From [Mycobacterium] crassicus (GTDB lineage Bacteria; Actinomycetota; Actinomycetes; Mycobacteriales; Mycobacteriaceae): a stretch of 64,000 nt of DNA. A program made the position numbers and the translations under genes. The stretch spans positions 1,447,196 through 1,511,195 of the forward strand of contig NZ_CP084029.1 in NCBI RefSeq assembly GCF_020181615.1. Reading direction: 5' to 3'. Positions 18,551-30,165 of the stretch are shown here, piece after piece (position 1 is the first letter of the stretch; each line of letters opens with the position of its first letter). The notes beneath the pieces are model-generated. The model was not told the origin of the DNA and did not search any database. It saw nothing but the letters and a program-made list of their open reading frames with translations.

Positions 18551-21471
18551 GCCCGCGGGTGTCGTGGCATCGGGTTCCGGACCTGCTGCGAAGGTACTCC
18601 GCCGCGATCGTGTTCTTCTGGCTCGCGGTCGCGATGGTGACGAATGTCTTCGTACCGCAGTTGGAGAAGGTGGCCGAAGCGAACAACGCGTCGCTGAGCC
18701 CCCAGGATGCCCCATCGCTACAGGCCGCCAAACGCATCGGTCAGGTTTTCGACGAGTTCAGCTCGGACAGTTCGGCGATGATCGTGCTGGAGGGCGATGA
18801 GCCGCTGGGCGTCGATGCGCACCACTACTACGACGGGTTGATCGACAAGCTCAACCGAGACACCCGGCACGTCGAGCACGTTCAGGATTTCTGGGGCGAC
18901 CCGTTGACCGCGGCCGGCTCGCAGAGCCCCGACGGCAAGGCCGCGATGGTGCAGGTGTATCTCGCTGGGAATCAAGGTGAATCGCTGGCCAACGAGTCGG
19001 TCGATTCGGTGCGCGACATCGTCAACGGCACACCGGCGCCACCGGGTGTGCGGGCGTACGTCACCGGCGCCGCACCGCTGGTCACCGACCAGTTCGAGGT
19101 CGGCAGTAAGGGCACCTGGAAGACGACGTTGATCACGATCGGCGTGATCCTGACAATGCTGCTGTGGCTGTACCGCCGAGTCACCACGGCGATCCTGGTG
19201 ATCTTCATGGTGATGATCGAGTTGACCGCTTCGCGCGGGGTGGTCGCGGTGTTGGCCAACGCCGGCATCATCAAACTGTCGACATATTCGACGAATCTTC
19301 TGACACTGCTCGTCATCGCCGCGGGCACCGACTACGCGATCTTCATACTCGGCCGTTTTCACGAGGCCCGCTACGCCGGCCAGGACCGCGTCGCGGCGTT
19401 CAACACGATGTATCGCGGCACCGCACACATCATTCTGGGCTCGGGCCTGACGATCGCCGGTGCGGTGTTGTGCCTGACGTTCGCTCGGTTGCCGTACTTC
19501 CAGACCCTGGGCGTCCCCGCGGGCATCGGCGTTCTGGTCGCGGTGGTGGCGGCCCTGACGTTGGCGCCCGCGGTGCTTGCCGTCGGCCGGCACTTCGGCC
19601 TGTTCGATCCCGCGCGGCAGCTGCGCACCCATGGTTGGCGGCGTATCGGCACCGCCCTGGTGCGCTGGCCCGGCCCCATCCTGGTCGCCTCGATCGCGGT
19701 GGCGCTGATCGGTCTGCTCGCGTTGCCCGGATATACGACCAGCTATGACACCCGCCCCTACATGCCGGCCGATGCACCGGCCAACATCGGCTATCAAGCC
19801 GCCGAGCGGCACTTCTCGCAGGGCAGGCTCAACCCCGAGCTGCTGATGATCGAAGCCGACCATGACCTGCGCAACCCGACGAACATGATCCTTCTCGAGC
19901 GCGTCGCCAAGGCGATCTTCCACACCGACGGCATCGCACAGGTCCAATCGATCACCCGTCCGCTGGGCACGCCGCTGGATCACACGTCGATCCCGTTCCA
20001 GATCAGCGCCGGCAGCGCGACGCAGATCCTCAACCTGCCCTTCCAGGAGTCGCAGGCCGCCACCATGCTCAAACAGGTTGAGGTGATCAACAAATCGATC
20101 GACGTCCTGCGTCGGCAGTACGCACTGCAACAGCAGTCCGGCGCCATCACCAATGAACAGGCGAGGGCATTTAAGGAGACGGTGGCTACCGCGACGGATC
20201 TGCGGGACAAAATCGCCAATTTCGACGACTTCATCCGCCCGCTGCGCAGCTACTTCTACTGGGAGCCGCACTGTTTCGACATCCCGGTCTGCGCGGCGAT
20301 CCGGTCGGTGCTCGATGCGCTCGACGGAATAGACCTGCTCACCTCGCAGCTCGATGACGTCGCGGGCAGCATCGCCAAACTCGACGCGCTGCAACCCAAG
20401 CTGCTCGCGCTGATCCCGCCACAGATCGCCAGTCAGGAGGAGAACCGCGACCTGAGCCTGTCCAACCACGCGACCAGTTCCGGGTTGAACGACCAGGCCG
20501 CGGCGGGCCTGGACAACGCGACCGCCATGGGAAAGGCGTTCGATGAGGCGAAGACCGACGACTCGTTCTATCTGCCGCCGGAGGTCTTCACCAACCCCGA
20601 ATTCATGCGCGGGGTGAGGATGTTCATGTCGCCCGACGGCAAGGCCGCGCGGATGATCATCACCCACGAGGGCGATCCCGCGACACCGGAGGGTATTTCG
20701 CACATCGACGCGATCCGCCATGCCGCACGGGACGCGGTAAAGGGAACCCCGCTCGCGGGATCCAAGATCTACCTCGCCGGCACCGCGGCCACCTACAAGG
20801 ACATCGCCGAGGGCGCCAAATACGACCTGATGATCGCCGGAATCGCCGCACTGAGCCTGATCCTGCTGGTGATGATGTTCATCACCCGCAGCATCATCGC
20901 CGCACTGGTGATCGTCGGCACCGTCGCCTTGTCGTTGGGAGCGTCGTTCGGGCTCTCGGTCCTGATCTGGCAGTACATATTCGGAATCCAGCTGTACTGG
21001 ATCGTGCTGGCACTGGCGGTGATCCTGCTGCTGGCGGTGGGATCGGACTACAACCTGCTGCTGATATCGCGCTTCAAGGAGGAACTCGGTGCCGGCATCA
21101 ATACCGGCATCATCCGGGCGATGGCCGGCTCCGGCTCGGTGGTGACCTCGGCGGGTTTGGTCTTCGCCGCCACCATGGCGTCGTTCCTGTTCGCCGATCT
21201 GCGGGTCCTGGGCCAGATCGGCACCACCATCGCCCTCGGGCTGCTGTTCGACACGCTGATCGTGCGTTCGTTCATGACCCCGTCGATCGCAGCGCTGCTG
21301 GGCCGCTGGTTCTGGTGGCCGCTGAAGGTGCGCCCCCGGCCCGCCAGTCAGATGCTGCAGCCCTACGGATCCCGGGCCGCGGTGCGCCAGTTACTGCTGT
21401 GGGAAGACGGTGATCTCGCCACGTCCGCAGTTGCGCCGGCCGCGAATAACAGCGGGGGAGGGCAACGGTGA
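18547..21471 (+). CDS. mmpL: MmpL-family RND exporter
   Basis: 974-residue inner-membrane RND transporter that moves lipids, siderophores or drugs to the envelope using the proton gradient. One N-terminal helix, a first periplasmic domain (about 50-190), a helix bundle with the Asp-Tyr pair at 262-263 (GTDYAIF), a second periplasmic domain (about 400-770) with a long coiled-coil-like stretch (residues about 500-660), and a second bundle with Asp-Tyr at 834-835 ([12 protein letters not shown]). Both proton-relay pairs are intact. It is coupled to mmpS by ATGA and to the next gene by GTGA. H37Rv has no mmpL here, so this operon is an insertion relative to that order. Substrate unknown. Confidence 0.93.
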   Translation: MSPRVSWHRVPDLLRRYSAAIVFFWLAVAMVTNVFVPQLEKVAEANNASLSPQDAPSLQAAKRIGQVFDEFSSDSSAMIVLEGDEPLGVDAHHYYDGLIDKLNRDTRHVEHVQDFWGDPLTAAGSQSPDGKAAMVQVYLAGNQGESLANESVDSVRDIVNGTPAPPGVRAYVTGAAPLVTDQFEVGSKGTWKTTLITIGVILTMLLWLYRRVTTAILVIFMVMIELTASRGVVAVLANAGIIKLSTYSTNLLTLLVIAAGTDYAIFILGRFHEARYAGQDRVAAFNTMYRGTAHIILGSGLTIAGAVLCLTFARLPYFQTLGVPAGIGVLVAVVAALTLAPAVLAVGRHFGLFDPARQLRTHGWRRIGTALVRWPGPILVASIAVALIGLLALPGYTTSYDTRPYMPADAPANIGYQAAERHFSQGRLNPELLMIEADHDLRNPTNMILLERVAKAIFHTDGIAQVQSITRPLGTPLDHTSIPFQISAGSATQILNLPFQESQAATMLKQVEVINKSIDVLRRQYALQQQSGAITNEQARAFKETVATATDLRDKIANFDDFIRPLRSYFYWEPHCFDIPVCAAIRSVLDALDGIDLLTSQLDDVAGSIAKLDALQPKLLALIPPQIASQEENRDLSLSNHATSSGLNDQAAAGLDNATAMGKAFDEAKTDDSFYLPPEVFTNPEFMRGVRMFMSPDGKAARMIITHEGDPATPEGISHIDAIRHAARDAVKGTPLAGSKIYLAGTAATYKDIAEGAKYDLMIAGIAALSLILLVMMFITRSIIAALVIVGTVALSLGASFGLSVLIWQYIFGIQLYWIVLALAVILLLAVGSDYNLLLISRFKEELGAGINTGIIRAMAGSGSVVTSAGLVFAATMASFLFADLRVLGQIGTTIALGLLFDTLIVRSFMTPSIAALLGRWFWWPLKVRPRPASQMLQPYGSRAAVRQLLLWEDGDLATSAVAPAANNSGGGQR

Positions 21472-21899
21472 CTTGGGGTGTTCTGACGGTATTTGCCGCT
21501 GTGCTGGCAATCTTCTGCGCCGGGTGCGCACTCGTGTACGTCCGGCGACTGGAGAAGCGGGCGCCGGCTGCACTCGGCGAAGACATCGGTGCCCACAAAT
21601 CGGTGCTGGCCAAACTCCGCAAGCGTCAACCACTGACGCAAGACGAGTTCCAGTACGCCAGTGAACTGGTCGCCGACGCCCGCTCCCCGCTGGCGTATGC
21701 GATACCCGCCGTGTTGTTCTCCGCGGGACTGTTCTACATCTTCGGCTGCCTTCACGAACTCGACGTCCACGGCGGCAACCCCTCGTTCCGGACGTTCATC
21801 GGGGGCTTTCCCATGCTGGGCTCGTTGAACATGTTCGGACAGTTCGGCAGAGTCGCACGATTGAAGCCGCGGCTGGCGGATGCGGTCGTACTGAAGTGA
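21468..21899 (+). CDS. Small membrane protein of the mmpS-mmpL operon
   Basis: 143 residues, not recognised. An N-terminal transmembrane helix (about 4-22), a charged middle ([18 protein letters not shown]) and a second helix (about 77-95, [17 protein letters not shown]). The GTG start overlaps the mmpL stop (GTGA) and the stop touches the tetR start, so it is made with the exporter and is probably an accessory factor. Confidence 0.75.
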   Translation: MTWGVLTVFAAVLAIFCAGCALVYVRRLEKRAPAALGEDIGAHKSVLAKLRKRQPLTQDEFQYASELVADARSPLAYAIPAVLFSAGLFYIFGCLHELDVHGGNPSFRTFIGGFPMLGSLNMFGQFGRVARLKPRLADAVVLK

Positions 21900-22693
21900 T
21901 GACATCCGTGGAAACCGTTGCGCCAGAGCTGATCGAGGCCGCAGTGCGCGCCGCCGAGAAATTCGGACGCGACATCGTCGATGTTCCGGTCAGTGCTATC
22001 GCCGCCGAAGCCCAGATGTCCCGCAGCACGCTGCTTCGCAGACTGGGCGGATCCCGCGGCGTTCTCGACGCGGCGGTCCGCGCCGCCGGAATCGACCCCG
22101 GTGGCCGGCCCCCGGTACGGGTGCGGGCGCTCACCGCGGCCGCCGAGTTGATCAGCGAAAACGGCTTGGCGGCAACCACCCTGGACATCATCGCCGACCG
22201 TGCGGGCTGCTCGGTGTTCAGTCTGCATTCCGTTTTCGGTGGCCGCGACGAACTGCTGCGCGCAGTGTTCGACCAGTACAGTCCGATCCGCGACCTCGAG
22301 GACTATCTGGCCGCCATGCCGGATGACCTCGGTGCCACCGTGCACGGCGTTTACCGCACAATCGCGGACACCCTGAGTCGTGAACCCCGGGTCGCTCCGG
22401 CGATGCTGGCGGAGGTGTACTCGCGGCCGGAAAGCGCCACGGTGCAGTCACTGACCCGCTACGCGGCCCCTCGCACGTTGAGTACGCTCGGGGCCTGGTT
22501 CGAGGCGGAGATCCGCGCAGGACGCATCAAGGATCAGCCGCTGCTGGTGCTGATCCAGCAACTTCTCGGACCCATAGTCGTTCACATGCTCATGCGCCCG
22601 GCGTTCCCCGATGCCCTCGACTTCATGCTGCCCGACATCGACAGTGTCTGCGAACACTTGACGACCAATTTCCTTGCCGCCGTGGCGATGTGA
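21899..22693 (+). CDS. TetR-like regulator with two helix-turn-helix segments
   Basis: 264 residues, starting at ATG 21899 in a TGATG overlap with the preceding stop (a GTG 3 bases earlier is possible). Two consecutive TetR-like HTH segments are visible: IAAEAQMSRSTLLRRLGGSR (about residues 35-54) and, after RVRALTAAAELISENGLAAT, IIADRAGCSVFSLHSVFGGR (about 98-117). The C-terminal ligand-binding domain follows. Ordinary TetR proteins have one HTH. As the last gene of the mmpS-mmpL operon it is the likely binder of the palindrome in that promoter. Confidence 0.85.
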   Translation: MTSVETVAPELIEAAVRAAEKFGRDIVDVPVSAIAAEAQMSRSTLLRRLGGSRGVLDAAVRAAGIDPGGRPPVRVRALTAAAELISENGLAATTLDIIADRAGCSVFSLHSVFGGRDELLRAVFDQYSPIRDLEDYLAAMPDDLGATVHGVYRTIADTLSREPRVAPAMLAEVYSRPESATVQSLTRYAAPRTLSTLGAWFEAEIRAGRIKDQPLLVLIQQLLGPIVVHMLMRPAFPDALDFMLPDIDSVCEHLTTNFLAAVAM

Positions 22694-22694
22694 G

Positions 22695-24062
22695 TTAAAT
22701 CCCCGAACCCGGATTGAGGATGTTCAGCGGGTCGAGCGCGGCCTTGACCCGCTGGTTCAGCGCCATCGCGTCGGCGCCCAGCTGCTCGGCAAGCCACGGG
22801 CGCTTCAGCCGGCCCACGCCGTGTTCACCGGTGATCGTCCCGCCCAGGGCGATCGCCAGATCCATGATCTCGCCATAGGCGCTCTGCGCGCGGTCTGCCT
22901 CGTCGGGGTCGCTCGGGTCGTGCACGATCAGCGGGTGCGTGTTGCCGTCGCCGGCATGCGCGATCACCGAGATCATCAACCGGTGGTCGGCGGCGATCTT
23001 CTCGATCCCGGTGATGAGGTCGGCCAGTTTCGTCAACGGGACGCCCACGTCCTCGAGCAGTAGAGGTCCCTTCGCCTCGATGGCCGGGATGCAGAACCGG
23101 CGGGCGGCGACGAATCCCTCAGCCTCGATCGGGTCGTCGGTGGAGAACACGTCCTTGGCGCCGTGTTCGGTGAATACCCGGGCGATCAGTTCGATGTCCT
23201 CCGCACCGGCGTGTCCCCGCTCGTCGGAGGCCGCGACCAGCATCGCGGCGGCCTCGCGGTCCAGTCCCATTCGCAGGTGGTCTTCGACCGCGTTGATCGC
23301 CACCGAGTCCATGAGCTCCAGCATCGACGGGCGCAGCCGTCCGGTGATGTCGAGCACCGCCTCGGCCGCGGCCGCCACCGAGTTGAAGTTGGCCACCACC
23401 ACTGCCGATTTCGGCTGGGCCGGAAGCAGTCGCAACGTCACTTCGGTGATCACCCCGAGGGTGCCCTCGCTGCCGACGAACAGTTTGGTCAGCGAGAGCC
23501 CGGCCACGTCCTTCAGGCGTGGCCCGCCGAGGCGCACCGCGGTGCCGTCGGCCAGCACCACCTGAAGGCCGAGCACGTAGTCGGTGGTGACGCCGTACTT
23601 GACGCAGCACAGCCCGCCGGCGTTGGTGGCGATATTGCCGCCGATGCTGCAGATTTCGAACGACGACGGATCCGGTGGGTACCAGAGACCCTGTGCGGCA
23701 ACGGCCTTTTTCACCTCGGCGTTGAACAGGCCGGGCTGGCACACCGCGGTGCGGGTGACCGGGTCGACGGTGATGTCGCGCATCTTCTCGGTGCACAGCA
23801 CGATCCCGCCGTCGACGGCGGTGGCGCCGCCCGACAGCCCGGTGCCCGCGCCCCGGGTCACCACCGGAACCCGGTGGGCGGTGGCCCAGCGCATGACCGT
23901 CTGCACCTCTTCGGTGCGCAGTGGGCGCACTACGGCCAGCGGCCGGCCAGCCGACGGGTCCAGTGCGTTGTCCTGTCGGTAGCCGTCGGTGATCGTGGGA
24001 TCGGTGACCACCATGCCCTCAGGAAGGGCGGTGATCAGCTGGGCCAAGGCATCGATGCTCAC
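22695..24062 (-). CDS. FAD-linked oxidase (GlcD/D-lactate dehydrogenase type)
   Basis: 455 residues, the same length as I recall for Rv1257c. Oxidises a 2-hydroxy acid such as glycolate or D-lactate with FAD. The PCMH-type FAD-binding domain occupies about residues 35-215 (VTRGAGTGLSGGATAVDGGI, SIGGNIATNAGGLCCVKYG), followed by the FAD-oxidase C-terminal domain with AHAGDGNTHPLI and GEHGVGRLKR. The frame extends far upstream to 24476, but that part overlaps the udgB gene on the other strand; GTG 24062 is the likely start. It abuts the tetR stop convergently with one base between. Confidence 0.9.
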   Translation of the reverse strand: MSIDALAQLITALPEGMVVTDPTITDGYRQDNALDPSAGRPLAVVRPLRTEEVQTVMRWATAHRVPVVTRGAGTGLSGGATAVDGGIVLCTEKMRDITVDPVTRTAVCQPGLFNAEVKKAVAAQGLWYPPDPSSFEICSIGGNIATNAGGLCCVKYGVTTDYVLGLQVVLADGTAVRLGGPRLKDVAGLSLTKLFVGSEGTLGVITEVTLRLLPAQPKSAVVVANFNSVAAAAEAVLDITGRLRPSMLELMDSVAINAVEDHLRMGLDREAAAMLVAASDERGHAGAEDIELIARVFTEHGAKDVFSTDDPIEAEGFVAARRFCIPAIEAKGPLLLEDVGVPLTKLADLITGIEKIAADHRLMISVIAHAGDGNTHPLIVHDPSDPDEADRAQSAYGEIMDLAIALGGTITGEHGVGRLKRPWLAEQLGADAMALNQRVKAALDPLNILNPGSGI

Positions 24063-24117
24063 GTAGGCGATCCTACGAACTTCACCGGAGGCCGGTGGCG
24101 CACGGCACGATGGATCA

Positions 24118-24936
24118 ATGCTTAACCACCCGCGCACCGGCCAGCCGTTCGAATCCCCGGTTCCGCCCGGCTCCGGTTGGCCGGGGGACCCGGCCACCCC
24201 TGCGACCCCGCAGGCCGCCGATGCCGCCCGGGTGGCCCGGCTGGCCGAGCAGGCCGAGTCGATCCAGGAGCTGGATGCGCTGATCAGCGTCTGCCGGGCC
24301 TGCCCTCGTCTGGTCACCTGGCGCGAAGAGGTCGCCGTCACCAAGCGGAAGTCATTTGCCGACCAGCCGTACTGGGGGCGTCCGGTACCGAGTTGGGGAT
24401 CGCCCCAGCCGCGGGTGCTGATCGTCGGGCTGGCGCCGGCCGCGAACGGCGCCAACCGGACCGGCCGGATGTTCACCGGTGACCGCTCTGGCGACCAGCT
24501 CTACGCCGCATTGCACCGGGCGGGTCTGGTCAGCCAGCCGACCAGTGTCGACGCCGCCGACGGGCTGACCTCCAACGGAGTTCGGATCATCGCACCGGTG
24601 CACTGCGCACCGCCGGACAATAAGCCCACGACGGTCGAACGCAACACCTGCGCGCCGTGGCTGGACGCCGAGTGGCGACTGATCGCCCCGCACGTGCGGG
24701 TGATCGTGCCGCTCGGCGGCTTCGCCTGGCAGACCGTGCTGCGGCTGTTGGCCGACCGGGTACCCAAGCCGAAACCGAAGTTCGGCCACGGCGTGGTCGC
24801 CGAACTCGACTCGGGGTTGCGGGTGCTGGGGTGCTTTCACCCCAGCCAGCAGAATATGTTCACCGGCCGGCTCACCCCGGCGATGCTGGACGACATCTTC
24901 AGCGAGGCGGCGGCGCTGGCGGGACTATCCGGCTGA
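24118..24936 (+). CDS. udgB: Family 5 uracil-DNA glycosylase
   Basis: 272-residue repair enzyme that removes uracil, and in this family also hypoxanthine and ethenocytosine, from DNA. Motif [20 protein letters not shown] (start about residue 104), [10 protein letters not shown] with iron-sulfur cluster cysteines, and motif [14 protein letters not shown] near the C-terminus. The family lacks the usual polar catalytic residue in motif A, as here. Starts at ATG 24118, divergent from the FAD oxidase with 55 bases between. H37Rv UdgB (Rv1259) is in the same place. Confidence 0.92.
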   Translation: MLNHPRTGQPFESPVPPGSGWPGDPATPATPQAADAARVARLAEQAESIQELDALISVCRACPRLVTWREEVAVTKRKSFADQPYWGRPVPSWGSPQPRVLIVGLAPAANGANRTGRMFTGDRSGDQLYAALHRAGLVSQPTSVDAADGLTSNGVRIIAPVHCAPPDNKPTTVERNTCAPWLDAEWRLIAPHVRVIVPLGGFAWQTVLRLLADRVPKPKPKFGHGVVAELDSGLRVLGCFHPSQQNMFTGRLTPAMLDDIFSEAAALAGLSG

Positions 24937-24957
24937 GCCGCCGCGTTGACTAACGGC

Positions 24958-25995
24958 ATGCGCCTTTCCGTCCTCGACCTCGTCCCGGTTCGTACCGATC
25001 AGACCACCGCTGACGCGCTGGCCGCCACGGTGCGGTTGGCTCAGGCCGCCGACCGGCTCGGTTTCACCCGGTACTGGCTGGCCGAGCACCACAACATGCC
25101 GGCGGTCGGCGCCACCAGCCCACCGGTGTTGCTCGCCTACCTGGCCGCGCAGACCTCCCGGGTGCGGCTGGGCTCCGGCGGGGTGATGCTGCCCAATCAC
25201 GCTCCGCTGGCGGTGGCCGAACAGTTCGCGCTGCTGGAGGCCGCTGCACCCGGCCGCATCGACCTGGGCGTCGGCCGCGCACCCGGCTCAGACCCGGTCA
25301 CCTCGGTCATGCTGCGCGGCGGGGCCGGCCGTGACGATCGGGATATCGAGAACTTCCCCGACTACCTCGACCAGGTGCGGGCGATGATGAGCAGCCGGGG
25401 CGTGCAGGTTCAGTTGCGCGACGGGGACTACCTGCTCAAGGCCACCCCGGCCGCCGCCAGTGAGCCGCGGCTGTGGCTGCTGGGCTCCAGCATGTATTCG
25501 GCGCGGCTGGCCGCGGCCAAAGGCCTGCCGTACGTGTTCGCGCACCACTTCTCCGGGCAGGGCACCGAAGAGGCGCTGACCTACTACCGAGCGAACTTCA
25601 CCCCGAGCCCGCTGTGTGCCGAGCCCACGACGTTCCTGACGGTCAACGCGGCGGTCGCCGAAACTCATGATGAGGCAACAGCATTGATGCTGCCGAATCT
25701 GCAGATGATGGCCCGGCTGCGGACCGGGCGGCCACTGGGGGCGGTTGATCTGGTCGAGGACGCGAGAGCGAACCAGGTCTCCGATGCCGAACAGCGGATC
25801 ATCGACGGCAGTCTGCGCCGCGCGGTCGTCGGCGCCCCCGCCGAGGCGGCCGACCAGATCCGGGCACTGGCAGAGCATTTCGGCGTGGACGAGGTGATGG
25901 TCAACCCGGTGGCTTCGGCTCGCCGCGGCACCGACCCGGCAACCGCGCCCGGCCGCGAGCAGACCCTGGAACTGCTCGCCAAGGAGCTGTTCTAG
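24958..25995 (+). CDS. LLM-class flavin-dependent oxidoreductase
   Basis: Luciferase-like monooxygenase fold, 345 residues from ATG 24958 (a TTG four codons earlier is possible). Typical N-terminal [44 protein letters not shown] and [11 protein letters not shown] segments of the MsnO8-like group. The substrate and whether FMN or F420 is used cannot be read. The stop codon overlaps that of the convergent PGRS gene: CTAG at 25992-25995 serves as TAG on both strands. Confidence 0.88.
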   Translation: MRLSVLDLVPVRTDQTTADALAATVRLAQAADRLGFTRYWLAEHHNMPAVGATSPPVLLAYLAAQTSRVRLGSGGVMLPNHAPLAVAEQFALLEAAAPGRIDLGVGRAPGSDPVTSVMLRGGAGRDDRDIENFPDYLDQVRAMMSSRGVQVQLRDGDYLLKATPAAASEPRLWLLGSSMYSARLAAAKGLPYVFAHHFSGQGTEEALTYYRANFTPSPLCAEPTTFLTVNAAVAETHDEATALMLPNLQMMARLRTGRPLGAVDLVEDARANQVSDAEQRIIDGSLRRAVVGAPAEAADQIRALAEHFGVDEVMVNPVASARRGTDPATAPGREQTLELLAKELF

Positions 25996-28900
25996 CGGTT
26001 GATGACGGTGGCCCCGAAACCGCTGGGACGGTAGTCGATGTAGATCGCGTCCTGCGAGAACGGGTAGTAGCCGGAGTTCATCGACTGGCTCGACCACACA
26101 TACGGGCTGTTGGTCGCGGTTGTGGTGTAGGAGTACAGCAGGGTCTGACCGTCGGCGGAGTACACCGAGATGACGGTGCCGACCGGGACCTGCGACCCGA
26201 TCCCGGCGCTGGGGAACAGCGACTGGGGCAGGGCTCCGTACATGCCGCCGGAGTCGATCGAGGTGGACACCGGCACCGGAGTCCCGCCATTGATGGACAC
26301 CATGGTGTCGACGAACGGCGAGCCCGGCAGGGAGATCTCCGGGGTCATCGGGTTGGGCCCGAACGTCACCTGCTGCGTGGTCTCGTCGATCAGCACGCCC
26401 TGGTTCAGCGCACCCGGCAGCGCCGAGATGATCGTCGACGTTCCGGTGTAGCCGTTGTTGGGTCCGATGCCGAGCACCCCGACGATGCCGTACTGGTTGA
26501 AGTAGTTCGTCATCAGAGTGTTCGACGACGGGTCGACGATATTGACCGCGGTCGGTTCGGTGACCAGGCCGCCGGGGCACGTGCCGGTCTTGTCGCAGAA
26601 GCCGACCGTGGTGTCGTAGGTGTGATAGTTGTAGCTCTGCCCGTTGAGGCCGGCGTAGCTCGCGCTGCCCGAATAGACCGAGTTGCCCAGCCCGGTGCTG
26701 TTGCCCAGCAGCGTCAGACCGGTTGAACCCGTGTCGATCTGAACCGCCACCGGCGGGCCGCCGTTGATCGAGATGTAGACGATCGGGCTGATCCCGCCGC
26801 TTTGCAGGTACAGCGGAATGGTGGCGTTGAGCGGGCTGGTCGGACCGGCTCCGTTGGCGCCGCCGCCCGATCCGGCGCCGCCGGCACCATGGGCCCCGTT
26901 GGCGCCGTTACTGCCGACCGTGCCGCCGTCGCCGCCCACACCGCCGTTGCCGCCGTCGCCGCCATTGGCTCCGGCACCACCGGCGGCCGCACCGCCCGCC
27001 GCCCCGCCGGCGCCGCCGTCCCCGGCCGCCCCGCCGTGGACGTTCGTTCCCGCCAGGGTGGCGTTGCCGCCGTTGCCGCCGTCACCGCCGCTGCCGCCGG
27101 CGCCGGCGTTGCCGCCCGCGCCGGTGTGGGCACCCGAACCGCCGGCACCGGCGTTACCACCGGCACCGCCCACTCCTCCGTCGCCGCCGCTGGAGCCCTG
27201 CGCGTAGAAACTGCCGGTGGCGTTTCCGCCGTCGCCGCCGGTACCTCCCACGCCACCGTTGCCGCCGAGTCCGCCGTCGAATCCGGTTGCGCCGGCGCCG
27301 CCCGTGCCGCCGGCTCCCGCGGTGCCGCCCTTGCCGCCGTCGCCGCCGATGCCGACCGGCGCCTTGTTGATCCCGGGTTGTGCGTAGGTGCCGGAGCCGG
27401 GTGCACCGCCGTCACCGGCCGCCCCGCCGTTACCTCCGTTGCCGCCGGTGCCGCCCGCACTGGTGACCCCGGTGCCGCCGGTGCCACCGCCGCCGCCGGT
27501 GCCGCCGTCACCGCCGGCTCCTCCGTCGCCGTTGGTACCGAAGCGGCCGTGCTCGTGCAGGGCGACATTGCCCGCGTAGGCCGAACCGGCGGAACCGCCC
27601 TGGCCGCCGGCGCCGCCGTTTCCGCCGTCGAAGCCGCTGCCTGCGCCGGTGGCTCCCTGATCGCCGAGCCCACCGTTGCCACCCGCGCCGCCGGCGCCGC
27701 CATCGCCGCCGCTGCCGTACTGCACGCTGTTGGCCACGTCCAGCGTGGCGATGCCGTTGCCGCCGCCGTTGCCGCCGGCTCCGCCCTTACCGCCGGCGCC
27801 GCCGTTGCCGGTTCCGGCGCCGTGCGCGCTGACGCTGCTGCCGCCCGCACCACCGGCTCCACCCTGCCCGCCGTTGCCGCCGCTGCCCGGCAGTGTGGCG
27901 GTGGGGGGAAGTGCCGATTGGTCCAGGCCGCGACCGCCGTCGCCGGCCGCGCCGCCGCTGCCGCCGGCCCCGCCGTTGCCGTCGCCCAGCGAGCTGCCGC
28001 CCTTGCCGCCGGCCCCGCCGTTGCCGCCATTACCGGCGTTGCCGCCGCCCGAGCTGGCGACGCCGTTCGCGCCCGTGGCACCGGCGCCGCCGTTCCCGCC
28101 GTTGCCGCCATTGCCGTGCAAAGCACCGGTTCCGCCGTCGCCGCCCTTGCCGCCGTTAGCTCCCGCGGTGGTTGCGCTGTACCCGTTGCCGCCGTTACCG
28201 CCGTCACCGGCGTGGCCGGTCGGAGCCGCGCCGGTGGCCCCAGTGGCCCCGGCACTCGAACCGGCCCCGCCGGTCCCGCCTTGGCCGCCGACTCCTACCT
28301 TGCCGCCGTTGCCGCCGTTACCGCCGTTGACAAGGGCGGCGCTGCCGTTGCCGCCGTTGCCGCCGTTGCCGGGATTGCCACCGGTCCCGCCGGTGCCGCC
28401 CGCGCCGCCGACGCCCTGCTGGCCGACCGTGCCGTGTGCGGCGGTGCCGCCCGCGCCGCCGACGCCGCCGCTCCCGCCTTGCCCGCCCGCTCCGCCGTTG
28501 CCGCCGTTGGCCCCGTTGGCGCCGGCCGTGGCCCCGTTGGCGCCGGCGAATCCGCTGCCACCGGTCCCGCCGGTGCCGCCGACGCCGCCGTTGCCGCCGG
28601 TTCCGCCGTTGCCGCCGAGCGCACCGCCGTTGCCGCCCGCGCCGCCGGCCCCGCCGGTGCTGCCCTGCCCGCCGACGGTGCCGTTGCCGCCGGCCGTGGT
28701 CGCGTTGGTGCCCTGAGCGCCGACGCCGCTGTTGCCGCCGGTTCCGCCGGTGCCACCGTTGCCGTACGCGCCGCCGTTGCCGCCGGTGCCGCCGGTTCCG
28801 CCGACTCCGCTGGCGACCGAGTATCCGGCGCCGCCGTCTCCTCCGTTGCCGCCGGTCTTCTCGCCCAATCCGGCCGCGCCGGCCAGACCGTCGGCGCCGG

Positions 28901-30032
28901 TTCCGGCCAGGCCGCCGGTCCCGGCCGCGCCGCCCACGCCGGCGGTTCCCGCCTTGCCGGTGTCTCCGCCGTTGCCGCCGGCGCCGCCGTCGAGGTGCGT
29001 GGCGGTGCCGGCCGCACCGGCTCCACCGTTGCCGCCCGCTCCGGCTATGCCGCCGTTCCCGCCCGCCCCGCCGTCGCCGTTCGCGCCCGCCGCACCGTGG
29101 CCAGAGGCTCCACCGGCCCCGCCGGCTCCGCCCTGACCGCCGTTGCCCCCGTTGCCGCCGTCGTGGGCGTTGCCGCCGATGCCCGCGTTGACGGCGAAGT
29201 CCCCGGTGGCACCGTTCGCGCCGGTGGATCCGGATCCGCCGTTACCGCCCGCCCCGCCGTTACCGCCACGGCCGCCCTCGCCGTACTGCGCCGACAGGCT
29301 CGAACCGCCGGCACCGCCGACGCCACCCATGCCGCCGGCGGTCCCGACGGCACCGGAAGTGCCCGCCACACCGAGCCCGCCGTCGCCGCCGGCACCACCG
29401 TTGCCGAAGAACCAGGCCACCGCGTCGCCGCCGGCACCGCCGGCCCCACCGACACCGCCGGACAGCGCCGCACCGCCGTCGCCGCCGGCGCCGCCGTTGC
29501 CCATGATCGATCCGCCGTCGCCGCCGTGGCCGCCCGCAGCCCCGGCGCCGCCGTCGCCGCCGGCGCCGCCGTCACCGAACATCCCGGCCGCCCCGCCGTT
29601 GCCGCCGATGGCCCCGGCCAGGGTCTGGTTGTAACCGTCGCCGCCGTCACCGAGCCACAGGCCGCCGGCACCGCCGTTGGGGTTGTCCAACGTCCCGTCG
29701 GCGCCATTGCCGATGAAGATCTGGCCTGCCGGGGCGAACTGGTTGATGGTGCTGTTGACCATCTCGCCGAACGGGCTGGTGATCCAGGCCTGTGCCTGAG
29801 CGTGCAGCGCGGTGTAGATGTCGAAGCCGAACGGGTCGGTGTCGACGGCCATGCCCGCGGTCGGCGTGAACAGCTCGATCAGCCAGTCCAGGTCCATCGA
29901 GTCGGCCTGCGCCGGTGCGGTCGCAAGCGGGCTCAAGCCGAAGGCTCCGATGGTCCCGGCGGCCAGGAAGGCGCCGATCGTCCGGCGTGCCCCGCGCCGT
30001 CGAGCCTGCTGCGGATTGCGTCGTTGGCCCAT
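25992..30032 (-). CDS. Secreted PGRS-repeat protein with C-terminal aspartic protease domain, no PE domain
   Basis: 1346 residues. The N-terminus ([17 protein letters not shown], then a hydrophobic stretch and ATAPAQADS) is an export signal, not a PE domain; there is no Pro-Glu motif. Residues about 100-1065 are GGxGG/GGAGGxGG repeats, the PGRS type. The last 270 residues form a pepsin-like domain: catalytic Asp1100 in DTGST and Asp1260 in DSGGMYG, resembling the PecA-type (PE_PGRS35/16) proteases that process themselves and other PE_PGRS proteins. ATG 30032 follows GGTGAGG; a GTG 3 codons earlier is possible. Without PE it should leave by Sec or Tat, not type VII secretion; that is inference. 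Confidence 0.88.
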   Translation of the reverse strand: MGQRRNPQQARRRGARRTIGAFLAAGTIGAFGLSPLATAPAQADSMDLDWLIELFTPTAGMAVDTDPFGFDIYTALHAQAQAWITSPFGEMVNSTINQFAPAGQIFIGNGADGTLDNPNGGAGGLWLGDGGDGYNQTLAGAIGGNGGAAGMFGDGGAGGDGGAGAAGGHGGDGGSIMGNGGAGGDGGAALSGGVGGAGGAGGDAVAWFFGNGGAGGDGGLGVAGTSGAVGTAGGMGGVGGAGGSSLSAQYGEGGRGGNGGAGGNGGSGSTGANGATGDFAVNAGIGGNAHDGGNGGNGGQGGAGGAGGASGHGAAGANGDGGAGGNGGIAGAGGNGGAGAAGTATHLDGGAGGNGGDTGKAGTAGVGGAAGTGGLAGTGADGLAGAAGLGEKTGGNGGDGGAGYSVASGVGGTGGTGGNGGAYGNGGTGGTGGNSGVGAQGTNATTAGGNGTVGGQGSTGGAGGAGGNGGALGGNGGTGGNGGVGGTGGTGGSGFAGANGATAGANGANGGNGGAGGQGGSGGVGGAGGTAAHGTVGQQGVGGAGGTGGTGGNPGNGGNGGNGSAALVNGGNGGNGGKVGVGGQGGTGGAGSSAGATGATGAAPTGHAGDGGNGGNGYSATTAGANGGKGGDGGTGALHGNGGNGGNGGAGATGANGVASSGGGNAGNGGNGGAGGKGGSSLGDGNGGAGGSGGAAGDGGRGLDQSALPPTATLPGSGGNGGQGGAGGAGGSSVSAHGAGTGNGGAGGKGGAGGNGGGNGIATLDVANSVQYGSGGDGGAGGAGGNGGLGDQGATGAGSGFDGGNGGAGGQGGSAGSAYAGNVALHEHGRFGTNGDGGAGGDGGTGGGGGTGGTGVTSAGGTGGNGGNGGAAGDGGAPGSGTYAQPGINKAPVGIGGDGGKGGTAGAGGTGGAGATGFDGGLGGNGGVGGTGGDGGNATGSFYAQGSSGGDGGVGGAGGNAGAGGSGAHTGAGGNAGAGGSGGDGGNGGNATLAGTNVHGGAAGDGGAGGAAGGAAAGGAGANGGDGGNGGVGGDGGTVGSNGANGAHGAGGAGSGGGANGAGPTSPLNATIPLYLQSGGISPIVYISINGGPPVAVQIDTGSTGLTLLGNSTGLGNSVYSGSASYAGLNGQSYNYHTYDTTVGFCDKTGTCPGGLVTEPTAVNIVDPSSNTLMTNYFNQYGIVGVLGIGPNNGYTGTSTIISALPGALNQGVLIDETTQQVTFGPNPMTPEISLPGSPFVDTMVSINGGTPVPVSTSIDSGGMYGALPQSLFPSAGIGSQVPVGTVISVYSADGQTLLYSYTTTATNSPYVWSSQSMNSGYYPFSQDAIYIDYRPSGFGATVINR

Positions 30033-30083
30033 GGCCCTCACCTGTCCCCATCGAGGGCGAACCCCTGCCGGCGCACGCTTAAC

Positions 30084-30099
30084 GGCGTGCGATCACGCC
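30084..30099. promoter_or_regulatory. Small palindrome upstream of the PGRS gene
   Basis: GGCGTG-CGAT-CACGCC is a 16-base palindrome about 50 bases before the PGRS start. It could be an operator or a leader hairpin; short GC palindromes also arise by chance in this DNA. Confidence 0.3.
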
Positions 30100-30165
30100 A
30101 AAGTACTACCTTAGTGTTCCCTGAGCAACGGACATGGAGGGCTGACGAGAAGGAAACGTTGCCGG

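Noticed and set aside
18718..20721. 667-codon minus frame within mmpL
   Set aside because: Antisense to a complete MmpL protein, with no hydrophobic pattern or motif.
24063..24476. N-terminal extension of the FAD oxidase
   Set aside because: It overlaps udgB on the other strand; starting at 24062 gives the family length.
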